A DNA stretch of 64,000 nucleotides from Tamaricihabitans halophyticus (GCF_004340875.1 NZ_SLXQ01000019.1:27717-91716); one strand, 5' to 3'; counted from the first letter of the stretch, positions 9,748-19,841 are shown. Notes: generated by a model from the sequence alone, not told the origin. Numbers and translations: made by a program.

Positions 9748-9763
9748 TGACTGTGGATAGTCA
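9748..9763. promoter_or_regulatory. inverted repeat upstream of the dicarboxylate carrier
   Basis: TGACT-N6-AGTCA, perfect 5-bp arms, 50 bp before the carrier start codon and inside the divergent kinase/carrier intergenic region. It is the best binding-site candidate for the CitB-type regulator, but arms this short can occur by chance. Confidence 0.3.
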
Positions 9764-9812
9764 CGCTATTCGTTTCGCGCCAATTCCGCGCAGTCCAACC
9801 GAGGAGGCAACG

Positions 9813-11180
9813 GTGCCAACAACGGAAAGCACCGCGCCATCCGAGCCGCCAGCCCGCAAGGGCAGGGACCGGATGCATTTTCTCTATCTGGCCGTGATCG
9901 CGGCCGTGGTGCTGGGAATCGCGTTGGGTTTCGCCGCGCCCGATTTCGCCACGCAACTCGAACCGCTCGGCGAAGGATTCGTCGCGCTGATCAAGATGAT
10001 GATCGCGCCGATCATCTTTTGCACCATCGTGCTAGGTATCGGCTCGGTCGCCAAGGCCGCGAAGGTCGGCAAGGTCGGCATGCTCGCGCTGGGGTATTTC
10101 ATCGCGATGTCCACGCTCGCGCTGGTGATCGGGCTGGTCGTCGGTAATATCCTGCACCCGGGTGAGGGTCTGCATCTGAATCCCGAGGCTGCCGCCGAAG
10201 CACAGGCGGAAGCCAAGGGTGGCGAGGGCACCGTGGACTTCCTGCTCGGCATCATTCCGGAAAGCCTGGTGTCCGCCTTTACCGAAGGATCGGTCCTACA
10301 GACCCTGCTGGTCGCTTTGCTCGCGGGGTTCGCTCTGCAGAAACTCGGGCCGGCGGGAAAGCCGATTCTGCGCGGTATCGAACATCTGCAGCGGCTGGTC
10401 TTCCGCATCCTGGCGATGATCATGTGGGCCGCCCCGGTCGGCGCGTTCGGCGCGATCGCGGCTGTTGTCGGCAACACCGGATGGGACGCGCTCACCAGCC
10501 TCGCCGTCATCATGTTCGGCTTCTACGCGACCTGCCTGCTGTTCATTTTCGGCGTACTCGGCACGGTGCTGTGGCTGGGCGCGCGGGTGAACATCTTCCG
10601 GCTGCTGCGGTATCTGGGCCGCGAGTTCCTGCTCATCGTTTCCACCTCGTCGTCCGAGTCCGCGCTGCCCAGATTGATCGCGAAGATGGAGCACCTTGGG
10701 GTGAGCAAGCCTGTCGTGGGGATCACCGTGCCCACCGGCTACTCGTTCAACCTCGACGGCACGGCGATCTACCTGACCATGGCTACGCTGTTCATCGCCG
10801 CGGCGCAGGATCAGCCGCTGAGCATCGGCGAGCAGATCTCGCTGCTGTTCTTCATGATCATCGCGTCGAAGGGCGCGGCGGGCGTGAGTGGCGCGGGCAT
10901 CGCGACCCTTGCCGGCGGTCTGCAATCGCATCGCCCCGAACTGGTGGATGGCGTAGGGTTCATACTGGGAATCGACCGGTTTATGTCCGAAGCACGCGCG
11001 TTGACCAATTTCGCCGGTAACGCAGTCGCTACCGTGCTGATCGGGACCTGGACGAGAGAGTTCGATACGAGCAAGGCGAAGGAGGTCTTCGCCGGTCGTG
11101 ATCCATTCGACGAGACCACGATGCTCGACGATCACTCGGATCAGGAGTCCGCCCCACCACCAGAACCAGCGAAGGTCTGA
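9813..11180 (+). CDS. dctA: C4-dicarboxylate/cation symporter (DctA-type, DAACS family)
   Basis: 455-aa inner-membrane carrier of the DAACS family (sodium or proton symport of succinate, fumarate, malate). Eight-helix plus hairpin-loop architecture. Signature segments: IVSTSSSESALPRLIAKMEHLG (serine-rich HP1 loop), PTGYSFNLDGTAIYLTMATLFIAAA (substrate and cation site) and SKGAAGVSGAGIATLAG (HP2). GTG start at 9813 with GAGGAGG at 9801-9807. Divergent from the CitA/CitB system. The extra Ala/Glu-rich loop at about residues 125-140 and the acidic C-terminal tail are variable regions. Confidence 0.92.
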   Translation: MPTTESTAPSEPPARKGRDRMHFLYLAVIAAVVLGIALGFAAPDFATQLEPLGEGFVALIKMMIAPIIFCTIVLGIGSVAKAAKVGKVGMLALGYFIAMSTLALVIGLVVGNILHPGEGLHLNPEAAAEAQAEAKGGEGTVDFLLGIIPESLVSAFTEGSVLQTLLVALLAGFALQKLGPAGKPILRGIEHLQRLVFRILAMIMWAAPVGAFGAIAAVVGNTGWDALTSLAVIMFGFYATCLLFIFGVLGTVLWLGARVNIFRLLRYLGREFLLIVSTSSSESALPRLIAKMEHLGVSKPVVGITVPTGYSFNLDGTAIYLTMATLFIAAAQDQPLSIGEQISLLFFMIIASKGAAGVSGAGIATLAGGLQSHRPELVDGVGFILGIDRFMSEARALTNFAGNAVATVLIGTWTREFDTSKAKEVFAGRDPFDETTMLDDHSDQESAPPPEPAKV

Positions 11181-11668
11181 GCCGGGCCCCGCAGATGGCG
11201 CCGGAAACCACGCTGACCGCGACGCATCATCGCCGTGTGATTTGCCCGCAACAACGGTCGCGCGATTGGCGCGACTCTGCGGAGCAGTTGCTTCCGCACG
11301 ACGACTTCCTGCGCGATGGAAAGCCTGGTCCGCGCGCCATGCCGGGCCGGCCGGCGACGATCGCGATGCTCGAACACGTCCAGCTCGCATCCGATGTAGC
11401 CCTCGAGGTCGCCACTGAGCGCCAAGCGAAGTCGGCCACCGTGCTCGTCCTGTTCGGCGCGAGTGGCCCGCAGCACCAGCTGATACGGAAGCACTGAACG
11501 ACACACCAACTCGGCGGTGTTCGAGTCGATCGCCGTAACCGAGCGCACATCTGCCCACCACGTCGGGTAGGTACCGATATCGACCAAGGCACCGAACACC
11601 GTACCTGGGTCGACCGGAACCACCCAGGTGGCCGTGAATCGATAGCGGTTCAGCTGGTCGCCAAGCAC
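11141..11668 (-). CDS. SRPBCC-family (polyketide cyclase/START-like) protein
   Basis: 175-aa protein with the helix-grip SRPBCC pattern: RYRFTATWVVPVDPGTVFGALVDIGTYPTWWADVRSV at the N-terminus and a second strand-rich part to about residue 110, followed by a long Arg-rich helix. Proteins of this type bind hydrophobic ligands in a cavity; no specific role can be assigned. Its last 40 nt overlap the end of the convergent dctA gene. It may be read through from uvrA (95-nt gap). Confidence 0.75.
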   Translation of the reverse strand: MLGDQLNRYRFTATWVVPVDPGTVFGALVDIGTYPTWWADVRSVTAIDSNTAELVCRSVLPYQLVLRATRAEQDEHGGRLRLALSGDLEGYIGCELDVFEHRDRRRPARHGARTRLSIAQEVVVRKQLLRRVAPIARPLLRANHTAMMRRGQRGFRRHLRGPAQTFAGSGGGADS

Positions 11669-11763
11669 GGTCCAATTCTACGGCTACTGTGGCCGCGCAC
11701 CACGTGCCAACGAACCTGGCCGGCGGGTGGCGCCGACCGCGCCTACCCGGCCGGCCAGGTGGA

Positions 11764-14622
11764 TCAGGCGTTCAGGATCGGATGCAGGAACTGTCCTGTG
11801 TAACTCTCGTCTGCGTCCGCGACGGATTCCGGTGTCCCTTCGGCCACGACCATGCCGCCCCCGGAGCCGCCTTCTGGTCCCATATCGACGATCCAGTCCG
11901 AGGTCTTGATGACATCGAGGTTGTGCTCGATGACGATCACGGTGTTTCCCTTGTCCACCAAGCCATGGATGACACCGAGGAGTTTGCGGATATCGTCGAA
12001 GTGCAGACCGGTGGTCGGCTCATCGAGCACGTACACCGTCTTGCCCGTGGACCGCTTCTGTAGCTCGCTGGCCAACTTGACGCGCTGCGCCTCGCCGCCG
12101 GACAGGGTCGGTGCCGGCTGACCGAGTCGGACGTAGCCGAGCCCGACGTCGACCAGTGTTTTGAGGTGCCGGTGAATCGCCTTGATCGGTTCGAAAAACT
12201 CAGCGGCTTGTTCGATGGGCAGATCGAGCACTTCGGCGATCGTTTTGCCCTTGTAGTGCACCTCAAGGGTTTCCCGGTTGTATCGCGCTCCCTTGCACAC
12301 CTCACATGGCACGTAGACGTCGGGCAGGAAGTTCATCTCGATCTTGATGGTGCCGTCGCCGGCGCATGCCTCGCAGCGGCCACCCTTGACGTTGAACGAG
12401 AATCGGCCCGGTTGGTAGCCACGGACCTTTGCCTCGGTCGTTGCCGCGAACAGTTTCCGAATATGGTCGAACACCCCGGTGTAGGTCGCGGGGTTGGACC
12501 GCGGCGTGCGACCGATGGGCGACTGGTCGACCTGCACCAGTTTGTCGACCAGGTCGAGGCCTTTGATCCGGGTGTGCCTACCGGGCACCTGCCGCGCACC
12601 GTTGAGCTTGTTCGCGAGCACGGTGGCCAGGATGTCGTTCACCAAGGTCGATTTACCGGAGCCGGACACGCCGGTCACCGAGATCAAACAGCCGAGCGGG
12701 AAACCCACCTCGATGCCGCGCAGGTTGTGTTCACGGGCGCCAACCACGGTGAGCTTGCGCTTCCGATCGACCGGCCGGCGGATCTCGGGTATGTCGATTT
12801 CCCTGCGGCGAGCGAGATAGTCCCCGGTCAGCGAGTTCTTCGCCTTCAGCAGCTTCTTGACCGGCCCGCTGTGCACAATATGTCCACCGTGCTCACCGGC
12901 GCCCGGTCCGATGTCGACGATCCAGTCGGAACCGCGGATGGTGTCCTCGTCGTGTTCCACCACGATGAGGGTGTTTCCCAGATCCCGCAGCCGGGTGAGC
13001 GTCTCGATCAGCCGGTGGTTGTCCCGCTGGTGCAGGCCGATGGACGGCTCGTCGAGTACATAGAGCACACCCACGAGGCCGGAACCGATCTGGGTGGCCA
13101 GCCGGATTCGTTGCGCCTCACCGCCGGAAAGCGTCCCCGCCGCACGGTCCAGGGAGAGATAGTTGAGGCCGACGTCCAGCAGGAAGCGCAGGCGCGCGTC
13201 GATCTCCTTGAGTACCGCGCCCGCGATCATGGCTTCCCGCTTGCCCAGCACCAAGCCGGAGACGAACTCGGCGCATTCGGCAACGCTCAGCGCACACACT
13301 TCCGCGATGGACCGCGGGCCCTGGCTTTCGTGTTCGAGCGTCACGGCGAGGATCTCCGGCTTGAGCCGACTCCCCTGGCACGCTGGACAGGCCACGTCGC
13401 GCATATAGCCTTCGTAGCGTTCCCGCATATAGTCCGAGTCGGTCTGTTCCTGCCTGCGCTCGAGAAACGGGATCACGCCTTCGAAGTTGGCGTAGTACGA
13501 GCGTTGCCGGCCGTAGCGGTTCCGGTATCGCACGTGTACCTGTTCGTTGACCCCGTACAGCACGGCCTTCTGCGCTCTGGCCGTCAACCTCCGCCACGGG
13601 GCGTCCATCCGGAATCCGATGGTCTCGGCGAGGGATTCAAGGAGTCGCTGGAAGTAGTCCGCGCTCTGACCGCCAGCCCAGGGCTGGATCGCGCCGTCCG
13701 CGAGGGACAGCTCGTCGTCCGGGACGATCAGCTCGGGATCGACCTCCTTGCGCGAGCCGATACCAGTGCATTCCGGGCAGGCACCGTACGGCGAGTTGAA
13801 GGAGAACGAACGCGGTTCGAGATCCTCGACGGTGAGCGCATGACCATTCGGACAGGCGAGATGTTCGGAGAAGCCGCGAATGCGGTGCGGGTCGTTTTCG
13901 GCGAGCTCGACGAACTCCAGCTCGACCAGTCCATCGGCGAGGCGCAACGCCGTCTCGACCGAGTCGGTGAGGCGTTGCTTTGCGCTCGACTTCACCGTGA
14001 GCCGATCGATCACCACCGCGATCTCGTGCTTCTCCTGCTTCTTGAGCTTGGGCGGCTCGGTCAGCGAGTGGATCGCGCCGTCGACACGAACCCGGGAATA
14101 GCCCTGGCTCTGCAGCTGGGCGAACAGATCAACGTACTCCCCCTTGCGGCCGCGCACGACCGGGGCGAGCACCTGGAACTTGGTGCGCTCCTCCATCGCA
14201 AGCACCTGGTCCACGATCTGCTGCGGAGTCTGCTTGCTGATCGCTTCGCCGCATTGTGGGCAGTGCGGTTTGCCCGCGCGGGCGAACAACAATCGAAGGT
14301 AGTCGTAGATCTCGGTGATCGTGCCGACCGTGGAGCGCGGATTCCGGCTCGTCGATTTCTGGTCGATCGACACCGCCGGCGAGAGGCCCTCGATGAAGTC
14401 CACGTCCGGTTTGTCCATCTGGCCGAGGAACTGGCGCGCGTAGGCGGAGAGCGATTCGACGTATCGTCGCTGTCCCTCGGCGAAGATCGTGTCGAACGCG
14501 AGGCTCGACTTACCAGACCCGGACAGTCCGGTGAACACGATCAAGCTGTCCCTCGGCAGGTCGAGGTCTACGCTGCGCAGATTGTGTTCGCGCGCACCGC
14601 GAACGACAAGGCGGTCGGCCAC
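11764..14622 (-). CDS. uvrA: excinuclease ABC subunit A
   Basis: 952-aa damage-recognition ATPase of nucleotide excision repair. Two ABC-type ATPase domains: Walker [20 protein letters not shown] near the N-terminus and [19 protein letters not shown] in the second half; signature [16 protein letters not shown] in the first and [16 protein letters not shown] in the second. Zinc-finger cysteines are seen in [16 protein letters not shown]...ACPECTG and CEACAGDG...CEVCKG. Normal length. No LexA/SOS box of the GAACNNNNGTTC type is visible upstream. In synteny with uvrB at 53.5-55.7 kb. Confidence 0.98.
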   Translation of the reverse strand: MADRLVVRGAREHNLRSVDLDLPRDSLIVFTGLSGSGKSSLAFDTIFAEGQRRYVESLSAYARQFLGQMDKPDVDFIEGLSPAVSIDQKSTSRNPRSTVGTITEIYDYLRLLFARAGKPHCPQCGEAISKQTPQQIVDQVLAMEERTKFQVLAPVVRGRKGEYVDLFAQLQSQGYSRVRVDGAIHSLTEPPKLKKQEKHEIAVVIDRLTVKSSAKQRLTDSVETALRLADGLVELEFVELAENDPHRIRGFSEHLACPNGHALTVEDLEPRSFSFNSPYGACPECTGIGSRKEVDPELIVPDDELSLADGAIQPWAGGQSADYFQRLLESLAETIGFRMDAPWRRLTARAQKAVLYGVNEQVHVRYRNRYGRQRSYYANFEGVIPFLERRQEQTDSDYMRERYEGYMRDVACPACQGSRLKPEILAVTLEHESQGPRSIAEVCALSVAECAEFVSGLVLGKREAMIAGAVLKEIDARLRFLLDVGLNYLSLDRAAGTLSGGEAQRIRLATQIGSGLVGVLYVLDEPSIGLHQRDNHRLIETLTRLRDLGNTLIVVEHDEDTIRGSDWIVDIGPGAGEHGGHIVHSGPVKKLLKAKNSLTGDYLARRREIDIPEIRRPVDRKRKLTVVGAREHNLRGIEVGFPLGCLISVTGVSGSGKSTLVNDILATVLANKLNGARQVPGRHTRIKGLDLVDKLVQVDQSPIGRTPRSNPATYTGVFDHIRKLFAATTEAKVRGYQPGRFSFNVKGGRCEACAGDGTIKIEMNFLPDVYVPCEVCKGARYNRETLEVHYKGKTIAEVLDLPIEQAAEFFEPIKAIHRHLKTLVDVGLGYVRLGQPAPTLSGGEAQRVKLASELQKRSTGKTVYVLDEPTTGLHFDDIRKLLGVIHGLVDKGNTVIVIEHNLDVIKTSDWIVDMGPEGGSGGGMVVAEGTPESVADADESYTGQFLHPILNA

Positions 14623-14840
14623 GCCGAATCCCCTTCACATGGTGTGCCACATGCCACGTGCTAGCCACACGCGCATGGCTGTTCAGACTCCCGGGCCCCA
14701 TGCTAGAACCGGCCCCCGACAAAATCGCGCCCGCATCTCCGCGGTGGCTTCGACCTGCGGTTGCACCCGGCCAAAGTCCCGGCAATGACCCAACGGTAGC
14801 TCAGTGGCCGGTACGCCGGGTCAGCTACTACGGTAGCGCT
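14623..14840. other. uvrA / metallo-hydrolase intergenic region
   Basis: 218 bp between divergent genes. No small gene, SOS box or long hairpin is evident. A TACGGT hexamer (14829-14834) sits 6 nt before the GTG start of the metallo-hydrolase and is a plausible -10 for a leaderless transcript. Confidence 0.4.
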
Positions 14841-15518
14841 GTGGATGTGGTCGAGGAATACACCGGACATGTGGAACAAGGCGGCCCGGCCGCGCGCCGC
14901 ACGCTGGCCGCGCTGACGATCAGTAAGTTGTCCGTAGGGCCGATGGACAACAACACGTACTTGTTGGTCTGCCGGAATACGAACGAAGCGCTGTTGATCG
15001 ACGCCGCGAACGAACCGGAGCGGATCTCCGATCTGATCGGGCACGACAACGACCGGCCGACGTTGCGCACCGTGGTCACCACGCATCAGCACGGGGACCA
15101 CTGGCAGGCCCTTGGTGCGGTAGCCGGCGCGAATGGCGCGAACACGGTGGCGCATCCGGCTGACGCCGAGCCGTTGCCGGTGCCGCCGGACCAGCTGGTG
15201 GAGCACGGCGATACGGTCACGGTGGGTGACTGCACTCTTGAGGTGATCCACCTGCGCGGACATACTCCGGGATCGATCGCGCTGGTGTACCGCGATCCGG
15301 CCGGGCATCCCCATCTGTTCACTGGCGACAGTCTGTTCCCCGGCGGCGTGGGTAAGACCTGGTCGCAGGAGGACTTCGACTCGCTGATCGCCGATGTGGA
15401 AACTCGGTTGTTCGACACCCTGCCCGAGGACACCTGGTTCTATCCCGGACACGGCGACGACTCGACGCTCGGCACGGAGCGCCCGAAGCTGGCCGAATGG
15501 CGCGAGCGCGGCTGGTGA
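14841..15518 (+). CDS. metallo-beta-lactamase fold hydrolase (glyoxalase II-like)
   Basis: 225-aa MBL-fold hydrolase. The metal motif HxHxDH is seen as THQHGDHWQ, followed by LRGHTPGSI, FTGDSLFPGGVGKT and the C-terminal YPGHGDD; these are typical of hydroxyacylglutathione-hydrolase-like thioesterases. It is adjacent to uvrA, as its mycobacterial homologue is (Rv1637c region). GTG start at 14841 with no Shine-Dalgarno but a TACGGT -10 candidate, so probably leaderless. The stop overlaps the next gene by 4 nt (GTGA). Confidence 0.87.
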   Translation: MDVVEEYTGHVEQGGPAARRTLAALTISKLSVGPMDNNTYLLVCRNTNEALLIDAANEPERISDLIGHDNDRPTLRTVVTTHQHGDHWQALGAVAGANGANTVAHPADAEPLPVPPDQLVEHGDTVTVGDCTLEVIHLRGHTPGSIALVYRDPAGHPHLFTGDSLFPGGVGKTWSQEDFDSLIADVETRLFDTLPEDTWFYPGHGDDSTLGTERPKLAEWRERGW

Positions 15519-15919
15519 CCGACCTCGCCGAGCACGTCCTCGCGGAGGTCGAACGACAGCATGCGCGGCTGGCCCGCTGGCTGGGCACCGATTGCGGCTC
15601 GGAGGTGTTGGACGAGCTACGGCGGTCGCACCTGCCGCAGTTCGAGATCATCACCATCGACGGTCACCTGCTGCGTGTTGACCAACTGTTCGACGGCCTG
15701 GCCGGCGCGGGCAACGCCGCCCCTGGACTTCGGATCGACATCGATGAGATCGGCATTGTCGCCCAGACCACCGACCTTGTCACGGTGCGGTTCCGGGAAA
15801 CGCATTCGCGTGCCGGCGACGTCAGCCAGCGGCTCGTCACCGCGGTGCTACGCAAGGACGCTGGAGCCCCGCACGGACTGCGCTGGCAATACGTACACGA
15901 GACGGCCGTCCGCCACTGA
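15515..15919 (+). CDS. NTF2-like/DUF4440-type protein
   Basis: 134-aa cytoplasmic protein with no signal sequence. The end, RLVTAVLRKDAGAPHGLRWQYVHETAV, resembles the terminal strands of DUF4440/SnoaL-like NTF2 folds, but no catalytic residues can be named. GTG start at 15515 overlaps the metallo-hydrolase stop (GTGA); an ATG at 15497 is possible. Translational coupling suggests a shared function. Confidence 0.65.
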   Translation: MTDLAEHVLAEVERQHARLARWLGTDCGSEVLDELRRSHLPQFEIITIDGHLLRVDQLFDGLAGAGNAAPGLRIDIDEIGIVAQTTDLVTVRFRETHSRAGDVSQRLVTAVLRKDAGAPHGLRWQYVHETAVRH

Positions 15920-15961
15920 GTCGTGCCACGTGCCCGCGTTCTTTCAGGTTGGCGAGTCTGT

Positions 15962-15976
15962 CGAGTTGGCAACTCG
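15962..15976. promoter_or_regulatory. operator candidate upstream of the FAD monooxygenase
   Basis: CGAGTTG-G-CAACTCG, perfect 7-bp arms around one central base, ending 36 bp before the start codon. A further GGCGAGT (15952-15958) repeats one arm. Such AGTTG/CAACT palindromes are typical of TetR- or MarR-type operators; no regulator gene lies next to it. Confidence 0.5.
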
Positions 15977-16012
15977 CCGCCGCACCGGCACCGAACCCAC
16001 TAGGGTGGCCAG

Positions 16013-17236
16013 GTGCCCAGAGTGCTGATCATCGGTGGCGGCATCGCCGGAACCGCGGCGGCGATGGCATTGCACAAGGCCGGCGAGGACGTCGCGGTGT
16101 ACGAAGCCTGCGCTTCGGGCGGAGCGGACGCGGGCGCGTTCCTCACCGTAGGGGCTAACGGAATGCTGGCGCTGACACAGCTCGATGCCGCCGATGCCGT
16201 ACGCGAGGCCGGCTTCCCGCTGTCCACAATGGATCTCCGGGACGACAAGGGTAAGCCCATCGCCAACGTGCCGCTACGCGGTCCGCATGGTGCCACGCCG
16301 GGGCACCACCACCTGCGGCGCGCCGCGCTTTACCGCGTGTTGCAACAACGGGCGATCGAGCTCGGCATCCCAGTGGTGCACGGTAAACGGCTCACCGACG
16401 TCCACGTATCGGACGCCGCCGTCACGGCGACGTTCGCGGATGGCAGCAGCGCTACGGGCGAACTGCTGATCGGCGCGGACGGGCTGCACTCCAGCGTTCG
16501 GCCAATCATGCACCCCACCGCTGCCGGACCCGCCTACGCCGGACAGCAGGTGTGCTACGGCTATACCAGGACCGCGAGCCCACCCGCCGATCCGGCGACG
16601 TTCCATATGATCAGGGGGCGCAACGGTTCGTTCGGCTACACGGTCTCGCCCGAAGGTGAAACCTGGTGGTTCGCCAGAACCCCCGGCCAGGAACTGCACC
16701 CGGACCAACTCACCGCCAGCCCGGAGCGCTGGCGCGACCGCCTCATCGAGGAGTTCCGCCAAGACCGGACACCCGCCGCTGACATCGTCGGCCACACCAC
16801 CGCCGAGTTGTTCGTCGACAACATCTACCACCTGCCCGATGCCCCCTGGCTGGCCGGACCGATGGTACTGATCGGCGACGCGGCACATGCGGCGTCGCCC
16901 GCCTCCGGCCAGGGCGCGTCCATGGCACTGGAGGACGCGGTGATGCTCGGTAAGGCCCTCCGCGATCTGCCGACCCACGACGAGGCCGTCGCCTGCTATG
17001 AGCTACTTCGCCGCGCCAGAGTCAACCGCGTCATCTCCAGCGGTGCCCGGCTGACCCCGGCCAAGATGCCGAATGCGCTACAACGCACCGTGCGCAACGC
17101 CAGATCGCGGAGGCAGTGGAAACCGAACGCGGAGCCAGCCGACCGGGATTGGCTTTTCGACTACCCGCTCGACTGGACGATTCCGGTAGATCACGAGTTG
17201 GCCCGACAGACCGATCAGCTACAGCGATCCGACTGA
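16013..17236 (+). CDS. FAD-dependent monooxygenase (PHBH-type)
   Basis: 407-aa flavoprotein of the p-hydroxybenzoate hydroxylase fold. N-terminal Rossmann GxGxxG in VLIIGGGIAGTAAAMALHKAG; the DG motif is in ELLIGADGLHSSVRPI; the GD motif is in MVLIGDAAHAASPASGQGASMALEDAVML. It would hydroxylate or epoxidise an aromatic or polyketide-like substrate using NAD(P)H and oxygen; the substrate is unknown. Monocistronic, with a 15-bp palindrome upstream that suggests inducible expression. GTG start. Confidence 0.88.
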   Translation: MPRVLIIGGGIAGTAAAMALHKAGEDVAVYEACASGGADAGAFLTVGANGMLALTQLDAADAVREAGFPLSTMDLRDDKGKPIANVPLRGPHGATPGHHHLRRAALYRVLQQRAIELGIPVVHGKRLTDVHVSDAAVTATFADGSSATGELLIGADGLHSSVRPIMHPTAAGPAYAGQQVCYGYTRTASPPADPATFHMIRGRNGSFGYTVSPEGETWWFARTPGQELHPDQLTASPERWRDRLIEEFRQDRTPAADIVGHTTAELFVDNIYHLPDAPWLAGPMVLIGDAAHAASPASGQGASMALEDAVMLGKALRDLPTHDEAVACYELLRRARVNRVISSGARLTPAKMPNALQRTVRNARSRRQWKPNAEPADRDWLFDYPLDWTIPVDHELARQTDQLQRSD

Positions 17237-17243
17237 CCAAACC

Positions 17244-17696
17244 TCACGAGGCGGCGTGGCCGTGCCCGTGCGCGTGGCCGTGCCCGTGTCCATGGAAGTG
17301 GCCATGGCCGCCAGCCTTGGGCGCTTCCTTTCCGCCGTCGCCGGGTAACGGATCGCCGGCACGCAATGGCTTGTCGTGGTATCTGCCCTCATGCGCGAGA
17401 ACTGGACGGGTATCCCCGGCCAGCTCCGGGTGCCGCTGCTCCAGCCGCTGGCGCTGATCCCAGTCGCGACGCAGTTTGGTCACGTACTCCCGGTTGCCGT
17501 TGTAGGTACCCCGCCAGGTCTGCGGCATTTCCTCGCGCGCCAGTCCGGCGCCTGCCTTCCCGAGCACCGCCGCAGCCGACGGCAACTTCGCCGGCTCGGC
17601 GCCGCAGTCCGGGCAACCGGGAGCCGGCGCCTCGGGATGCGGCTGTAGCTTCTCGAAGCGCAGCCCGCAGGCACAGCGGTACTCGTAGATCGGCAT
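17244..17696 (-). CDS. FmdB-type zinc-ribbon protein with His-rich tail
   Basis: 150-aa small protein. Residues 1-45 form an FmdB zinc ribbon ([16 protein letters not shown] ... [10 protein letters not shown]: CxC and CxxC). The middle is a charged helix region and the last about 20 residues are a His-Gly repeat ([18 protein letters not shown]), likely able to bind metal ions. It is the third gene of an operon with an iron-type dehydrogenase and a metallo-lactonase (17-nt gap), so a role in metal supply or regulation for these enzymes is possible (inference). Confidence 0.85.
   Translation of the reverse strand: MPIYEYRCACGLRFEKLQPHPEAPAPGCPDCGAEPAKLPSAAAVLGKAGAGLAREEMPQTWRGTYNGNREYVTKLRRDWDQRQRLEQRHPELAGDTRPVLAHEGRYHDKPLRAGDPLPGDGGKEAPKAGGHGHFHGHGHGHAHGHGHAAS
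17255..17288. repeat. tandem 18-bp-period repeat encoding the His-Gly tail
   Basis: CGTGGCCGTGCCCGTG occurs at 17255-17270 and 17273-17288. It encodes the repeated His/Gly/Ala C-terminus of the FmdB-type protein and is a likely site of slippage length variation. Confidence 0.7.
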
Positions 17697-17713
17697 GTCA
17701 CCCCACCCTTCGG

Positions 17714-19003
17714 CTACCAGTTCTGCACGGATCGGCGCAGGATCTCCGCGATTTCCTCCTCACCAGCCGGACGCGGGCACGTCGCGAGCAGCCGCTGCTG
17801 TTTCATGGTGCCCGGTACCAGGTCCGGGATATCCGCCTCGGTGTACCCGACCGCGCCGATCCCGTTCGGGATGTCGATATCCCGCATGAGATCCACCAAG
17901 ACCTGAGGTAAGCGCTCGGCCGGTTCGTCCGCCAGTGCTCCGCCGCCAGAAAGCAACTCCGCGGCATGCTGATGCCGTTCGGGCGCGGCCGAGTAGGTGA
18001 ACCGGAACGCCTCCGGCGCGGTCAATGACACGGACTGACCATGCGGAACCATCGGTTCGTCCGGCGGGTAACCAGCCGGTACATAGTCCTTGACCATCCC
18101 GGCGATGGGATAGGCGTTCGCGTGCGGGATATGCACGCCGGAGTTGCCGAACCCCATACCCGCGAAGGTCGCCGCCATCATCATGTCCGTCCGGGCCGCA
18201 AGGTCCTCCGCGCCACTGCGCACCGCACGCCGAAACGACCGCGCGAGCAAGCTCAGCGCCTGCTGGCACCACAGGTCGGACACCGGATTCGCCCCACAGT
18301 AGGTGACCCGTTCCTCCGGCTGTTTCCTGGGCAGCGTTCGGTAGTCCCGCGCGGTGTAGGACTCGAGGGCATGGCAGACCACGTCCATCCCACTCGCCGC
18401 CGTGACCTCCGGCGGCACACTCATCGTCAGCAGCGGGTCGACGACCGCCATGGTCGGCCGCAGCCGCCAGTGGCTGATACCGGTCTTCACCTTCATGGAC
18501 AGGATGTCGAGCACGCACATCGCCGTGCTCTCCGAGCCGGTACCCGCCGTGGTCGGCACCGCGACAAGCGGTTTGAGCGCTCCGGCCGGCGTTTTCGCCA
18601 GCCCGATCGGCTTGTTCACGTAGTCCATCAGTTCGCCGGGGTGGCTAGTCAGCAGGTTGACCGCCTTCGCCGTATCGATCGCCGATCCCCCACCAACGGC
18701 CACGAACGCGTCCCACGGACCCTGCTCGCGGGCGTAGCCCACCGCTTTGGCGAAACTGTCGTCGGTGGGTTCAACGTGCACCCCGTCAAATACCTCGGAC
18801 ACCATCTCGTAGCGCCGCAGGCTATCCGCGATCCGCAGCGGTATCCCGGTGGAGGCGACCCCCGAATCGGTCACGATCAGCACGCGGCGCACGCCGTGCT
18901 GGGCAAGATCGAAACCGATCTCGTCGGCTGCGCCCGCGCCGAATTTCAACGGGGGCGCACCCCAGGTAAAGATCGTTTCCTCGGTGAGCTCAGGAGTGGT
19001 CAT
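17714..19003 (-). CDS. iron-containing alcohol dehydrogenase / hydroxyacid-oxoacid transhydrogenase-type
   Basis: 429-aa group III dehydrogenase of the ADHFE1 (HOT) branch, which oxidises 4-hydroxybutyrate to succinic semialdehyde. Nucleotide-binding [31 protein letters not shown], and metal-binding histidines in [23 protein letters not shown] and [14 protein letters not shown] are all present. It starts 25 nt after a lactonase-like gene. ATG at 19003 is used; GTG at 19012 has a better-spaced GAAAGG and is an alternative. Together with the lactonase it resembles the Agrobacterium blcC-blcB pair (gamma-butyrolactone to 4-hydroxybutyrate to succinic semialdehyde). Confidence 0.88.
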   Translation of the reverse strand: MTTPELTEETIFTWGAPPLKFGAGAADEIGFDLAQHGVRRVLIVTDSGVASTGIPLRIADSLRRYEMVSEVFDGVHVEPTDDSFAKAVGYAREQGPWDAFVAVGGGSAIDTAKAVNLLTSHPGELMDYVNKPIGLAKTPAGALKPLVAVPTTAGTGSESTAMCVLDILSMKVKTGISHWRLRPTMAVVDPLLTMSVPPEVTAASGMDVVCHALESYTARDYRTLPRKQPEERVTYCGANPVSDLWCQQALSLLARSFRRAVRSGAEDLAARTDMMMAATFAGMGFGNSGVHIPHANAYPIAGMVKDYVPAGYPPDEPMVPHGQSVSLTAPEAFRFTYSAAPERHQHAAELLSGGGALADEPAERLPQVLVDLMRDIDIPNGIGAVGYTEADIPDLVPGTMKQQRLLATCPRPAGEEEIAEILRRSVQNW

Positions 19004-19028
19004 CTTCGACACCGCGCCTTTCCACTGA

Positions 19029-19841
19029 TCAGGTGTAGTACCCGTCTGGCGCGGTGCGCAGCTGGTGGATCTGATCTGGATCGTGGCCGAACACCATGGT
19101 CGCGTTCGTGCGCTCCGCGACCCCGCGCAGCTTCTCCACCGAGTCGTAGAACTGCTCCAGATTGTTGACGATCGCCGCCGGCACGGTGGGCGGCCCATAG
19201 CTGTCGCCCATGTACACCGCATCCGAGGTGAAGATCATCGTTCCGGTGTCTGGCAGATCGACCTGCATGGACATACAGCCAGGGGTGTGTCCCGGCGTCT
19301 GCAGCAAGGTCACCCCCGGCAGGAACTCGGTGTCCCCCGAAACGGTCTCGAACTCGAGATCCTCGTAATCCGCCTTCAGGTGCGCGCCCTGGAAGGCACC
19401 TTCGAAGCCGAAGGCGAACTCCTTTTCCTTGTCACTGCAGACCAACGTGGCTTCGCTGTTCTTGAACAGGTTGGCGTTACCGGCGTGGTCGAAGTGCAGA
19501 TGGGACAGCACCACATAGTCGATATCACCCGGCTGGAGGTCCAGCTGTTCGAGTCGGGAATGCAGGTACTCGTCCTCGGTTGCCGCGTCATACGGGAAGA
19601 ACTCCTGCAACCCGGTCGGCTCCCAGCGCTGTTCCCAGTCCGGCGGGCAGGATGTGTCCCACAGCAGCTTGCCATCCGGCGTATCGACCAGCACGCAGTG
19701 GCTGGGCACTTCCGTCCATGGCGCTGGTTGGTCCCGGTTGGCTCGACGCTGAATGGTCTTCCCCGGAGCCAGCAGCAACCAGGTCAGATCCGCGTGCATA
19801 GCACCGGTATGCAGAATGCTTACCTTCGTCGGCGCGGCCAT
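19029..19841 (-). CDS. N-acyl-homoserine-lactonase-family metallo-hydrolase (AttM/BlcC-like)
   Basis: 270-aa MBL-fold enzyme of the lactonase branch. The dinuclear zinc motif is H114-x-H116-x-D118-H119 (VLSHLHFDHAGN), with the third-ligand region LQTPGHTPGCMS and D in IFTSDAVYMGD. N-terminal CVLVDTPDGKLLWDTS is typical of AHL/gamma-butyrolactone lactonases. First gene of a three-gene operon. ATG at 19841 with AAGGGAG 5 nt upstream. A TTGACT-N16-TACTGT promoter lies at 20037-20010. Substrate (butyrolactone or AHL) is inferred. Confidence 0.85.
   Translation of the reverse strand: MAAPTKVSILHTGAMHADLTWLLLAPGKTIQRRANRDQPAPWTEVPSHCVLVDTPDGKLLWDTSCPPDWEQRWEPTGLQEFFPYDAATEDEYLHSRLEQLDLQPGDIDYVVLSHLHFDHAGNANLFKNSEATLVCSDKEKEFAFGFEGAFQGAHLKADYEDLEFETVSGDTEFLPGVTLLQTPGHTPGCMSMQVDLPDTGTMIFTSDAVYMGDSYGPPTVPAAIVNNLEQFYDSVEKLRGVAERTNATMVFGHDPDQIHQLRTAPDGYYT

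Noticed and set aside
12166..14664. 832-codon open frame antisense to uvrA
   Set aside because: It is the mirror of high-GC codon use in uvrA; its translation has no known domain and no promoter or ribosome-binding site is seen.
14623..14840. SOS (LexA) boxes upstream of uvrA; likewise upstream of uvrB at 55674-55748
   Set aside because: No GAACNNNNGTTC-type sequence was found in either region by eye.
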